From contig KN834818.1 of the NCBI GenBank assembly GCA_000827265.1, positions 1 through 15,053 on the forward strand: a DNA stretch of 15,053 nt. Direction: 5' to 3'. A program made the translations under genes and the position numbers. The stretch's first letter is position 1, and every line of letters starts with the position of its first letter. Of the stretch, positions 1-8,617 are shown piece after piece. The notes under the pieces are model-generated. The model did not search any database, was not told the origin of the DNA, and saw nothing but the letters and a program-made list of their open reading frames with translations. This stretch comes from Collybiopsis luxurians FD-317 M1 (taxonomy: Eukaryota > Basidiomycota > Agaricomycetes > Agaricales > Omphalotaceae).

Positions 1-175
1 TTCAATAGCAACAAGTAACTACTGAAATGTGTTGAAAACAAGTGTTAATATTTTGCCGAGACTCGGCAAGTTAGCTGTCAAGCGCGGGAAAAAAGTTACT
101 TGTCGCGACAAAGTAACTTAAAGTTACTTTTGTAAGGCCAAGTTAGCGGAGTTTTAATTCTCCAAGTAACTTTGT
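1..175. repeat. AAGTAACTT-rich palindromic repeat, possible end of a small DNA transposon
   Basis: The octamer AGTAACTT or its complement occurs about five times here (near 12-20, 93-101, 111-119, 121-129 and 163-171). Positions 11-20 and 94-103 are perfect 10-bp inverted repeats. Positions 93-119 form an almost perfect palindrome centred on GTCGCGAC, and 54-68 is a TGCCGAG/CTCGGCA hairpin with a one-base loop. The repeat runs directly into the NACHT-type coding sequence at about 175-181, so it may mark the element or rearrangement that cut that gene. I see no target-site duplication and no transposase. The family is not recognised. Confidence 0.45.
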
Positions 176-1276
176 TAACACCCTTCATATACCCATCGAC
201 TGTTCTGAAATTTATTGATAATAACTATGCTGTTCCGGCGGATCGCCTCGATATGGTCCTTAGTCTTGCAGTGCCTGATGATGAATCAGAGTCGCCATTT
301 GCTGAGCTTGACGCTCTTTACCGCCAGATATTGTCCACACAAAAAAACACCACTGTAATTCTTCAAGTTCTAGGAGCTATAGTTGCCTACAGAACTGCCA
401 ATACTAACTGGTGGGAGGGCAGCGAGTTAGTGGATCTCCTTTGCACAGAAATGAATTCCAAAGGAGCTCTTTGTGCCGCTCTATCAGGAGTTCATTCTCT
501 TTTCCAAGGTCCAACACCTGTTGATTCTCATCTCGAGTTCTGTCATGCTTCGTTCGGGGATTTTCTGCTTGACCGCAGGAGATCCCTGGAATTCTTCATC
601 GATAGAGGCGCTGGGCATAATTACCTTGCGCAGTGCTGCTTCAATATTCTCCTTCAAAAGCCCTGCAATTATAAGGTTCCGGATGAAAGCGTCGTTTATT
701 GGTACTGTGCAAAATTCTGGATCGACCATGCTGTTCACGTCAACGGCAGCACCAACCTTTTATCCAGACTAGAAACATTGGATGTTCGCTCTTTGATTTT
801 TTGCTACATGAGTTCCTTTGAATGGAGATATGAATATCGGGAGTTGATACCTATCTTCCTCAGAAAGTTGTTCCAAATTTCGGTCCCGTCTCGAGTGAGT
901 ATGTTTTAGCAATTTTGTGATTTGGACTATTCACCAACTCTGTCCGCATCATATGGGCATAGAACAAACATGGATCTTCTGGTATTTTACCACACTTCAG
1001 AGATCTCTTCACTCGTGGATTCTCTCTGAGTTTGTCCAAAATTCCAACCGAATCTTCCCTTAAGACAAAACAGGTTACAATTCCAATACGATTATCACTG
1101 GCTCTTTTTGAAACGGATAACCCAGCGGAGCAGCTGAAATTGAAAATTTTTGGTCCAAAATGCCCAGTCGGAGGAGATGGTATGTAAGTGGAGCAGGGCC
1201 CTTGATTAACACTCCTATTGTTACAGATAGCACCATCAAGTTCGGGATCTACGGTCCCCTTCAAAGAATTCATTGA
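172..1276 (+). pseudogene. 3' part of a NACHT/STAND (NLR-like) gene, 5' truncated, three exons
   Basis: This is the region C-terminal to the NACHT ATPase domain of a basidiomycete STAND protein, a cytosolic NLR-like receptor class linked to fungal non-self recognition. Typical stretches are FIYPSTVLKFIDN (residues 5-17 counted from 172), SPFAELDALYRQILS (41-55) and LEFCHASFGDFLLDRRRS (121-138). The exon at 172-894 ends at GTGAGT. Removing 895-962 (phase 0) and 1180-1226 (GTATGT...TTACAG) extends the frame without a stop to TGA at 1274-1276, adding about 88 residues such as IPIRLSLALFETDNP. From 172 this gives 329 codons. No P-loop or Walker B precedes it, the first ATG is at 253, and residues before FIYPST do not look like the family, so homology breaks near 180 beside the palindromic repeat. 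Upstream exons outside the window are possible but would not explain that break. Family call fairly sure, intactness not. Confidence 0.72.
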
Positions 1277-2048
1277 GTTTGGCTCCGCCTAATATTTGGT
1301 GCAATAGCTCTAGTATAGCATATGTACGTTGCTCGCATTCATGAAAAATACTAATGGGTCAGAAATCCAATCAAAAAAGGGAATGGTCAAATCTGAAGTG
1401 AGTACGCAAAAATCAAATCAAGATTGAACAAGATTTCAAGATTTCAAGTCCTGAGGCCTGACTACTGAATGCCCATTTACTTAGGACCAATTGAGGGATT
1501 ATTCATATTGATCGTTAAACTTTAAAAGGTAAACCGAGTGCTAGGCTTTGCGTTGCACAATCTCATGCTCTACTCTAAATGAAGTTGTCCGCGACAAGAG
1601 GTTCGAGATAAAGTGGCTTCAATAACATTCTATCTGCCAATTTCGAGTTTCGAACGCAGAACCTGAAATGGAGCCAGTCTTTGAAGTGAGGTGAGTAAGT
1701 TGAATGAACGATGTAATAACTAGAACGCATCAGTACCTTCCATCGTTTTCTAGTGCTTACTCGAATATATATAGCTAGTAAGAGAGACGATGTTCAAAAA
1801 CGAATAGGTTGGGGACTACAGTCGACCTCCGAGCCAATTCCTTCGCAGCAAGCGGACCGTTATTCGGCAAGGCACGCTTTGGCTTCTTCCTCGAATTCTT
1901 GTCGAGTTCATTATATTTTCCCGCATCCAAACTGGGATGTCTTGGGCAATAGATACAAAACTCATTCATTGATTCATATGGGCCCCGTTGCGTTATTTCC
2001 TAACCGTCTTCCTAATCGTGTCCTTTTTATCGACGAAAAGAACCTTCA
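1277..2048. other. Intergenic, no supported gene
   Basis: No reading frame here looks like a gene. Open frames at 1753-2082 and 1988-2269 begin at non-ATG codons or overlap a dehalogenase tail in another frame. A short tandem of GATTTCAA lies near 1434-1450. The 30-bp sequence at 1875-1904 recurs at 2525-2554. Confidence 0.5.
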
Positions 2049-2132
2049 AAGGCAGAAGTCGGAGAGGCCGACGCCGTTGTGAAGGACTTGAAGGAATTGG
2101 CTCGAAGGCTGACTGTAATCCGTGGACCGTAA
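2049..2132 (+). pseudogene. Relic of a second type II haloacid dehalogenase: C-terminal tail only
   Basis: In the frame starting at 2049 the sequence reads KAEVGEADAVVKDLKELARR, then runs to TAA at 2130-2132. The intact dehalogenase at 5839-6960 ends KAEGGEVDAVVKDFKELAK. Many nucleotide differences between the two are at third codon positions, which suggests that both were once under protein-level selection. No earlier dehalogenase part (nucleophile motif, SNGN, lysine motif) is seen upstream, so this is a 5'-truncated paralogue fragment and not an active gene. Confidence 0.65.
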
Positions 2133-2336
2133 AGTGCTCGTCTTTGAAAACCCTCTCTCAAACTTGCCATTGTCGGAGTAAGCCAATTAGTCTGCGGGAG
2201 GCTGCGAATATACTCGAGGAGAAAGGGATGGAAGGTACTGATGCGTTCCAGCTATTACCACATTATTAATTCTTACTTATCTCACTTGAAAGACTGGATC
2301 CATTTCATTCTCTGCGTTCTAAATTGCTAGAACTGG

Positions 2337-2505
2337 TATCAACTTACTTCAGAGTAGAGACGCGAGTTTGAAGGCGGGAAAATATGAGCGTCACTGGTAC
2401 GGTGCCGCATGCGGGTGCCGAACGCCGGACGGCCCGGAGCACCAAAACGACGAACAGCGATTTTGCGCCAAACGTTCACTTTCACCATCTTACTTGTCGG
2501 CTCAG
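2337..2505 (+). repeat. Dispersed direct repeat, copy A
   Basis: This copy matches 5348-5503. From the shared GAGTAGAGAC core onward there are only about four mismatches in roughly 140 aligned bases, plus a 13-bp insertion in copy A that repeats GGTGCCG; the first 15 bases or so differ more. Both copies end at GGCTCAG and then diverge. Copy A lies about 200 bp after the dehalogenase tail relic, while copy B lies about 340 bp before the intact dehalogenase gene. This suggests duplication of a unit containing the repeat and the gene. Confidence 0.8.
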
Positions 2506-2973
2506 TTATGCGACGCCGTCCTGTCGCTTTGGCTTCTTCCTCGAATTCTTGTCGCTAAATATGACATGATTTACGCTCGTTCACGTGTTGTCCGATGCGA
2601 TGCAAATAAGTATGAACTTGATTCTGAACGAGTCAGTGCCAAGTTCACTTTTAAGCTTTCCTTAATCGCTGCAATTTTACTTATACTGATCTTTCAATGA
2701 TTATTAAGAGAACACATCTCCAAAAACTCTCTTGTAGAGTATCACTGCGATTAAATAGCTCATTCAGAACTCTAACCACAACGGGTATTGACTTCCGAAG
2801 GCAATTCTGCACAAACACAGGGCCACTGCACACATACAAGTCATTTTGAAACTTGGCCCTCCGAATCTGGGGTGTAAGATTTACAGCATCATCTGATGGA
2901 TTGCATTGTCAAACCTGATATACCTAGACCATACAACCACAAGAATCAAGAATCAACGCAAGTAGACTTGAAA
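2506..2973. other. Intergenic, 3' flank of the membrane protein gene
   Basis: No gene is supported. The open frame 2368-2700 overlaps repeat copy A and shows no family resemblance. Confidence 0.5.
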
Positions 2974-4055
2974 CTATGATCCAGATTCATAAGTCGGAGG
3001 AGGTGCTTCGGACCTGATAGTTGAAGTTTCGCCACCTTCAATCCGAGCCTGAAGCCGCTGAACATCCGCCATCATCTGTGCGACTGTCTGGCGCATTGCT
3101 ACCAATTCGCTTTCGATTGGCTCAAGACTTCTGGTGTCATCGTTGTCGATATCAGATGCTGCAATGGTGCTCTCGGGCCTAGTAGGAGGGTGCAACGGTG
3201 GAGTTTCAGGTAAAGCATCAGTACCAAGAGGAGAAGTCTTTTCTGATAGCCATTTTTCGGTGCTTCCCTGAGGATGCTTGTGATCAAGATTATATGGTTC
3301 TGGATGGCTTCGATCCGAATGATGCAGAGCTGCCAAGCGAGCTCGACGTCGACGAAGAAAGAAGTAGATGCCGAGTGCGAAGAGAATCAACGCAGCGATT
3401 GCGCCAATAATACAGCCAGCAGTGACCGCTGCAGATGGAGATATATGACGGTGATTGTGAGGGCTCGGAGAAGCCCTCCCTGAGGATGATTGCGGTGGGA
3501 AGGATGACTGCGTACTACCGACTGACTGTGTACTACTGGTTGACTTTGTACCACCGGATGACGGCGTGACAGGAAGGCTTGATGACGAGGAGATAGTCAA
3601 AGATTGTGCAGAGAGAAATGATTGTGAGGTAGAGGACTGTGCTGAAAATGATTGTGAAGTAGAAGATTGTATCGAAAGCGACTGTGGTGAGCTGAATTGA
3701 AAGGTGCAGACAATATGTTGGTAAGCAGAGAGCCAGGAGTAATGTCGGGACAGTCACCTAGGATTTCCTGCTGAGTCTTGCGTCGCTTCTGGAGACCCTG
3801 AAACAACAAGAGATGAAGTGGAAGAAGGAGATCTGGAAATATTAAAAAGCATTTGGCTTAGAAGGAAAGCAATGTGACAAACTGGGATTGTGTGATATCC
3901 CCAGTGGAACTTTCACTCGAGGTATGCGTGACAGCGCTAGAGGAGGATGTGCTGGAGGTAGGCGCTTCACTCGGCGTATTGCTATCTGTGGAGCTGCCTG
4001 GTGGGGAACCAGGGGTAAATGAAGGAAAGACCGTTAGAGTTCGACCCTCCACCAT
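2974..4055 (-). CDS. Ser/Thr-rich single-pass membrane protein with cytoplasmic PPxY tail
   Basis: Three exons fit one continuous frame: 4055-3883, 3832-3758 and 3691-2974. The introns are GTTTGT...TTCCAG (3833-3882) and GTGACT...TTCAG (3692-3757). From ATG 4055 the product is 321 residues. Residues 1 to about 165 are rich in Ser, Thr, Pro and Gln, with a doubled TSQSF/SAQS motif, as in an O-glycosylated wall or extracellular stalk. Residues about 170-195 (CIIGAIAALILFALGIYFF) form one transmembrane helix followed by RRRR, a cytoplasmic stop-transfer signal. A short coiled coil (about 273-303) and PPTYESGS at the C-terminus follow; PPxY motifs usually bind WW-domain proteins. This architecture is common among basidiomycete surface proteins, but those carry a signal peptide and a folded ectodomain that the 4055 start lacks. 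The true start is probably upstream. Function unknown. Confidence 0.75.
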
Positions 4056-4202
4056 GGCGGAAAATCTGTCTCTAGAAGCTATTTTCTGGGTTGTGGCAGG
4101 ATATGAAGAAAACTGGCAACTAAGTTCAAGTTAGCGATGAGTGTCATGAGTTTTTATTGCATTGGCAGGAGGCCTACGAGGCTTTGACCCACTTCAACTC
4201 AC

Positions 4203-4310
4203 TTGAGGGCATAATATTATAGCGTTCTGGTGGAAGTAATCTGATGTGCCAACTTCAAGTTGATAGATGACCAGATTTAGGACTGATATCCTATCAGATA
4301 TGAACCACAA
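4203..4310 (-). other. Candidate upstream exon of the membrane protein gene
   Basis: The frame of the first exon stays open upstream of ATG 4055 to a possible acceptor (GCCAG, exon from 4112), with a CTAAC branch-point-like motif at about 4130-4135. A GTGAGT donor at 4202-4197 closes a 108-nt phase-0 open stretch (4310-4203) that follows a good acceptor, CTGTGACTTGCAG. Joining them keeps the frame open through 4055. No signal peptide was found further upstream, and a 36-codon open frame can arise by chance, so this exon is tentative. Confidence 0.35.
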
Positions 4311-5347
4311 CTGCAAGTCACAGAAAAAGTTTAAGCACAGCGCTGAGACTCTAGGAGTCCAATCACTTGGACCTGCCGGCGAAGGGCTGTCTCTGACCCT
4401 GTATTAAACAAGGATGGTCAAGTACACCCAGACAGATTTGAGCACGAATTCTCATTGATCAAGAGTTCATCAGACTTAGGGACCTAGTCTCATAAGAATT
4501 GATTATCACCCAACAGTGGATCAATTGATGCTCGCACTGTGGCAGGAACTCTCACATGAAGAACATCCGCGACTCGGAGTACAGGAGATTCTAGTAGGTC
4601 TAATCATAAACGAAGGGATTTACTGATTTGGCCGGGCACGTAGCCATCAGCTTCGCGTGAGTTTAACTTTGGACTTTACTGACCTAGGAATTTTGATTGC
4701 TTGAACTTTTCTTCATGAATAACAAGAATGCATTTTGTTTTAGATATTGAAACTTGAGCATTGTGTGTGGTCTAGTCAGCAAAAATGTTTTTCAATACCA
4801 GTTACACTTACACTTGCCCGCGATGCCCCAGTTCGGAGCTGAGTCGGAGTTCAGTCGACATTTCTACAGATAATCAGCCCTCTTCAGGAACATATTTATT
4901 GTTTCAGTTTCACCCTAAGAATGAGAGAGAAGTATATTAAGGAACACAACTCTATATTCGTTTTTTCCAGTGGCGTATTGGAAGCTGATCTATCATGAAT
5001 TTTTGGTGAGACGCTTGATGATCTCTAGACTACGCGAATCTATCCTGCTATACCGCATCAGGGTATTTATCTCCTTCGTAACGTTCTGAGTTGAAGGGAA
5101 TAAACCACCACCGAAAATGATCAGAATAGTATGTAATTCTGTCGCGTCAGACACTGGAACTGACGTGGTGAGCTGTGACAAGGTCTGAAGTTTATACTCT
5201 AGCTTGATTCGCTACTATGACTTAGTCAAGACGGCACTACTATCTTGATGTATTAGCCCACTTTCAAAGCCACAACGATTCATAAATACAAAAAACCAAA
5301 GCACACTTTAGCAGGTGCTCATGTCCATGAGCATCGGCAGTAATCAT
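4311..5347. other. Long region without a convincing gene
   Basis: The only notable open frame is 5181-4993 on the minus strand. It encodes 62 residues ending SLEIIKRLTKNS, has no ATG at its start and a possible acceptor (CTTCAG or GTCACAG) in front. It could be the last exon of a lost gene, but no family is recognised. Signal peptide and ectodomain exons of the neighbouring membrane protein might lie at 4311-4700 but could not be identified. Confidence 0.35.
5316..5333. repeat. Inverted repeat TGCTCATG-tc-CATGAGCA
   Basis: Perfect 8-bp arms surround a two-base spacer, just ahead of repeat copy B. It could be a protein-binding palindrome or chance. No function is assigned. Confidence 0.4.
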
Positions 5348-5503
5348 TATCAAGTTAGTTCGGAGTAGAGACCCGAGTTTGAATGCGGGAAAATATGAGC
5401 GTCACTGGTACGGTGCCGAACGCCGGACGGCCCGGAGCACCAAAACGACGAACAGCGATTTTGCGCCAAACTTTCACTTTCTCCATCTTACTTGTCGGCT
5501 CAG
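5348..5503 (+). repeat. Dispersed direct repeat, copy B, with a small ORF
   Basis: This is the partner of copy A at 2337-2505. An ATG at 5395 opens a 42-codon frame that ends at TGA 5521-5523, starts MSVTGTVPNAGRPGAPKRR and ends with a short hydrophobic stretch (SILLVGSAL). In copy A the 13-bp insertion shifts this frame, so the peptide is not conserved between copies. Whether it is translated is unknown. Confidence 0.7.
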
Positions 5504-5779
5504 CTTTGGAAATTGCTCGATGATCCCACTTCTCTCTGTTTCATGCGCCAAATTGTTCGCTTTTTCAAGCCAGCAGCCCGGCACTCAATAATGAGCTATC
5601 AGCTGGACGATATCTTAACAGCAAACCTGAGACTGAACCAGTCGCCGACAAGGATATTTGACGAGTAACATGCTCAGAGTGCAATGTGTGAGCAGCGAGC
5701 TCACTACAGCTCAGACTTTCCCAAGTATCGTGATTGAGCAACCAGCTGACTCATTCAACTCCGAGGCTGAGAAATTTAG

Positions 5780-5838
5780 AATTCACGTCTCTTTTCTCCC
5801 TATATCCCCCATCGCTTTACTCTGCCCGACCACCAATT
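5780..5838 (+). promoter_or_regulatory. Pyrimidine-rich leader before the dehalogenase start
   Basis: The stretch before ATG 5839 is strongly pyrimidine-rich (CTCTTTTCTCCC and the following C/T runs), as is usual just upstream of expressed fungal genes. No clear TATA box is seen. The ATG sits in an ACCAATTATGCC context. Confidence 0.35.
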
Positions 5839-6960
5839 ATGCCAAACCCGAGCTTGGAGGGCGTTGAGGCCCTGATTTTTGATGTTTTCGGAACAACCGT
5901 GGATTGGCGAGGTTCAGTGACGAAGGAATTAGAGGACGTTGGGAAGAAATACTCTCTACCTGGTTTGTACTTTGCAGCGTTCTTGTTTCCAGATTCAACC
6001 TCTAAGTTTATCCTCAGACTCGTCGTCCGATTGGGCAGAATTTGCGAATGAATGGAGGACCGGTTACATTGACAATACGTATGTTTCAGTGGCGTTTACT
6101 TAAGTCTACGTGATGGCTTTCTCATTTACGACTATTTTAGTCGCCGGATTGCTGGAGGAGGCGAGGGCAGTGGCAATGTTGATATTATGCACAGGGAGGT
6201 CAGTACATACCATTCGTCGATCTCTACGATTAATCCTCAACTTTCAGCACAGATCCTCGAGCAGATGTTATCTTCTCCCAGATGGTCTCATGTGGGCAAG
6301 GTCCTAGACGAAGATGCTCGTGTTCATTTGAATTTAGTCTGGCATCGTTTGAACGGTATATACACACTACCTTCCACACATTCTGCGGTATCATAATGCT
6401 TATCCGTTTCTGCAGGTTGGCCCGACACCGTCGAAGGTTTGCATGAACTCAAGAAGAACGTCATCATAGCATCGCTATCGAACGGTAATGTTCGGCTGCT
6501 CGTTGACATGGCCAAGCATGCTGGGATTCCCTGGGACGTTGTTTTTTCTGGCGAGCTATTTGGCTCGTATAAACCGTGCGTACGAATCCATTTCGGTCTC
6601 TTCGCTTACGTGGATGCTGGTAACCAATCCCGTCGGACCTCTCAACATCCATCTCACTGACGATTTTATGTTAACTCTACTGACGCAAGACTCCGCTATA
6701 GAAACCCGGCAACATACCAAGGCGCTCTCAAACACCTCTCTCTAACCTCGACGCCCCACAAAGCCGCCATGGTCGCTGCACACATTTTTGACCTCCGTGG
6801 CGCGGCAAAGGTAGGTTTGAAGACGGTTTACGTCCCGAGGCCAGATGAGGAATGGCATCCGGACGATGTGAAGGGGAGGGTTAAGAGCAAGGCGGAGGGA
6901 GGAGAGGTGGACGCCGTTGTGAAAGATTTTAAAGAGCTGGCAAAGTTGTTTAGCGATTGA
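5839..6960 (+). CDS. Haloacid dehalogenase, type II (HAD superfamily hydrolase), six exons
   Basis: The exons are 5839-5962, 6018-6078, 6141-6198, 6253-6355, 6416-6575 and 6702-6960. All introns are GT-AG and all phases agree, giving 254 residues, the usual size for L-2-haloacid dehalogenase-like proteins. The HAD motifs are in order: FDVFGTTVDWR with nucleophile Asp15; ASLSNGN with Ser137-Asn138; YKPNP with Lys168; and AAHIFDLRGAAKVG with Asp199. The family cleaves halogen-carbon or phosphate-ester bonds through an aspartyl-enzyme intermediate in the cytosol. The substrate here cannot be read from sequence, and fungal relatives are mostly uncharacterised. The start follows a pyrimidine-rich leader. 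The 54-nt intron 6199-6252 is free of stops and in frame, and the 126-nt intron 6576-6701 is twice as long as the others. A tail relic at 2049-2132 shows that a second copy once existed. Confidence 0.92.
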
Positions 6961-7271
6961 GGATACTTCGCAAGGTAGTCGTCATTGAATACATTCTAAC
7001 TCGTTTCCTAAATGTACTATCGTCTTCACCTCTGAATTCATGTCTCTACCTACAGTGTTACACTTCGTTCAATTCGCACTTGGGAACCATCAGCATCGAT
7101 ACTAGATAAATCGCTCTGTTCACGCGCATGATTCAATCATAATTTAACAAATTCTTAGTCCATGAATACATTATTACAGACGGATTACGATCATCCAAAT
7201 TCCTTATTATGTCTGGCTCTGAAAAATCAATGTTAGATGACGATGACCTACTGGCAAATACTGCACTTCAC
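6961..7271. other. Intergenic between convergent genes
   Basis: This 311-bp stretch is AT-rich and separates the dehalogenase stop (+) from the Con-6 stop (-). It presumably holds both 3' ends. Nothing else is seen in it. Confidence 0.5.
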
Positions 7272-7720
7272 CTAATCGTCTTCGCCTCCTACATCCTGAG
7301 GAACAGATTCGCCGTCTGTGTTATCGAGCACCTCTCGTGCATGGGCCTTGGCCTGGTCGCCGGTTTTATCGTCTGTAATGCATGACGTCGAATAAGCAAT
7401 CGGATTCATGAAAGAGCAACGTGGGGAAGATATTCACTGTTTAGAGTGGCCTTGAATCCACCTACAGGTCATAGCGGTTAGCGGATCGTCGTTACATAGA
7501 TAGAGTAATTCAAACTGAACATACCAATTACATGGTTCTGGTGCGCATCGCCCGTATCAGCCTTGCCACTCGTATCGGTCTTGTTCTCGAAGCTGGCGCC
7601 CATCTCCTGAAGGCGATCAGACGCTTTGTCCTTAGCTTGTTGAGACACGTTATCGTTGTGAAGAGTTCCTCGAAGGCCGGCAGCGACACGCTCTGGGTTC
7701 TTCTGGGAGTTGTCGGACAT
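7272..7720 (-). CDS. Con-6 family protein (conidiation-specific protein 6-like), three exons
   Basis: The exons are 7720-7525, 7461-7438 and 7372-7272, with introns GTATGT...CTGTAG (7462-7524) and GTGAAT...TTACAG (7373-7437). Phases agree and the product is 106 residues. It has two copies of the Con-6 motif: NPERVAAGLRGTLHNDNVSQ (residues 8-27, continuing to about 41) and VIGGFKATLNNDKTGDQAKA (about 64-83, continuing HAREVLD). The protein is small, hydrophilic and ends in an acidic tail (GGEDD). The family is named after a Neurospora gene induced during conidiation and is widespread in fungi, often induced by stress or development; its biochemical role is unknown. The second copy spans all three exons, so failure to splice would lose it. 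A TATA box lies about 107 bp upstream. Confidence 0.9.
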
Positions 7721-7826
7721 GTTGATGAAGGAAGTATATGAGAGAAGGCTGAAGTTCGTTACTTGTGTAAAGGCGAAGCTCGAGGTGGAGGTCGAATGTG
7801 ATGTTCGTAGGGATTCGTCTAGAGGG

Positions 7827-7834
7827 CTTTTATA
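7827..7834 (-). promoter_or_regulatory. TATA box of the Con-6 gene
   Basis: The minus strand reads TATAAAAG at 7834-7827, about 107 bp before ATG 7720. It is a consensus TATA element, fitting the inducible expression typical of Con-6 genes. Confidence 0.6.
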
Positions 7835-8461
7835 CCTTCTGTGGGTGATGAAGAGCGGCTAGCCATCGAGATTAAATGACATAAATGACGAAGGAACTTG
7901 AACACTGACGCAGGGCTGTTAAAAGATCGAATGGACATACATCCTTGTCTTCGATTTGCTGCCAGGCCCTCCTATTGTGGCAAAAGCCATTCAAGTGGAG
8001 CATAAGGATGCCCGATGCAAAGCCGAATAGCCCGCTTAACGACAGTGGCTAGATGAGCTTCGACTCGTCGTAAATAATTGCGCATTTAGCTGGACTTTCA
8101 ATATTTCAATCGTGACCCATATCGAAATTAGGAGACCGTGTGAATTTTGATTCTCGTATGCCCAGCTTTGACCACTGTTCCGTTGTGTTTATTAGCACAC
8201 GCCTCCATAAAAGGCACGTTTGATGTACCAGTCTTATTGAATGATCGCTTTTCTTAAACGTCAAAGAATTTACAGAGCTCATAGTTCTTAGGGAGGTGAG
8301 ATCAATAAACCCTATCTTACCTTACCCACGCCATACGTATCTGAAAATATCCCGACCCGTATTCCTAGACGATCGCATGTACAACACCCTCTTGAGCAAC
8401 CCAGCCCCTTCTTCGGCGAACTCCTCTGCACAATCCGTCTAGCTGTTCTTCGTACCTCCCT
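7835..8461. other. Intergenic, no supported gene
   Basis: No family-like reading frame is seen. A small GTGT-loop-ACAC hairpin lies near 8186-8204. Confidence 0.45.
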
Positions 8462-8617
8462 TTATTCTTTCCAAAAGATCGTAGTATCACTTCGAGTTCG
8501 AGGACCGGAGCAAGGCAGAGTCTCCCACATTTCGCCTTCGGGGGCGGTTGAATAGTCCGACTTGTACGAGACTGGTGCACTAGTAGCGGAGAAGGGTGAG
8601 ATTGCATCTGTGAGCAT
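8462..8617 (-). CDS. Small hypothetical ORF (51 residues), doubtful
   Basis: ATG at 8617 opens a frame that starts MLTDAISPFSATSAPVSYKS and ends at TAA near 8462. The same frame is open further upstream without an ATG, and a CCCGCAG acceptor-like site lies just before 8617, so it could be a last exon. A second frame from ATG 8607 to 8365 (80 residues, Arg-rich) overlaps it. Neither resembles a family I know, and at most one is real. Confidence 0.15.
   Translation of the reverse strand: MLTDAISPFSATSAPVSYKSDYSTAPEGEMWETLPCSGPRTRSDTTIFWKE

Larger units (their letters stand above)
1875..2554 (+). repeat. 30-bp identical direct repeat (1875-1904 and 2525-2554)
   Basis: The two 30-bp copies begin CGCTTTGGCTTCTTCC and end GAATTCTTGTCG. 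They are identical and exactly 650 bp apart, with unrelated flanks. The second copy starts 19 bp after the end of the larger direct repeat copy A. They may be leftovers of local duplication. Confidence 0.7.

Noticed and set aside
860..1273. 137-residue open frame on the minus strand
   Set aside because: It is the shadow of the spliced plus-strand NACHT tail, whose exons 963-1179 and 1227-1276 read in frame and explain the region better.
1988..2269. 93-residue plus-strand open frame
   Set aside because: It overlaps the dehalogenase tail relic in another frame. Its Arg-rich stretch is that relic out of frame, and no family resemblance was seen.
3198..3483. Plus-strand open frames opposite the membrane protein gene
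   Set aside because: They are antisense shadows of the low-complexity and helix region. The minus-strand frame has a membrane helix, splice sites and a natural C-terminus.
4993..5181. 62-residue minus-strand frame as a gene
   Set aside because: It has no ATG start and no recognised family; it is mentioned only as a possible orphan exon.
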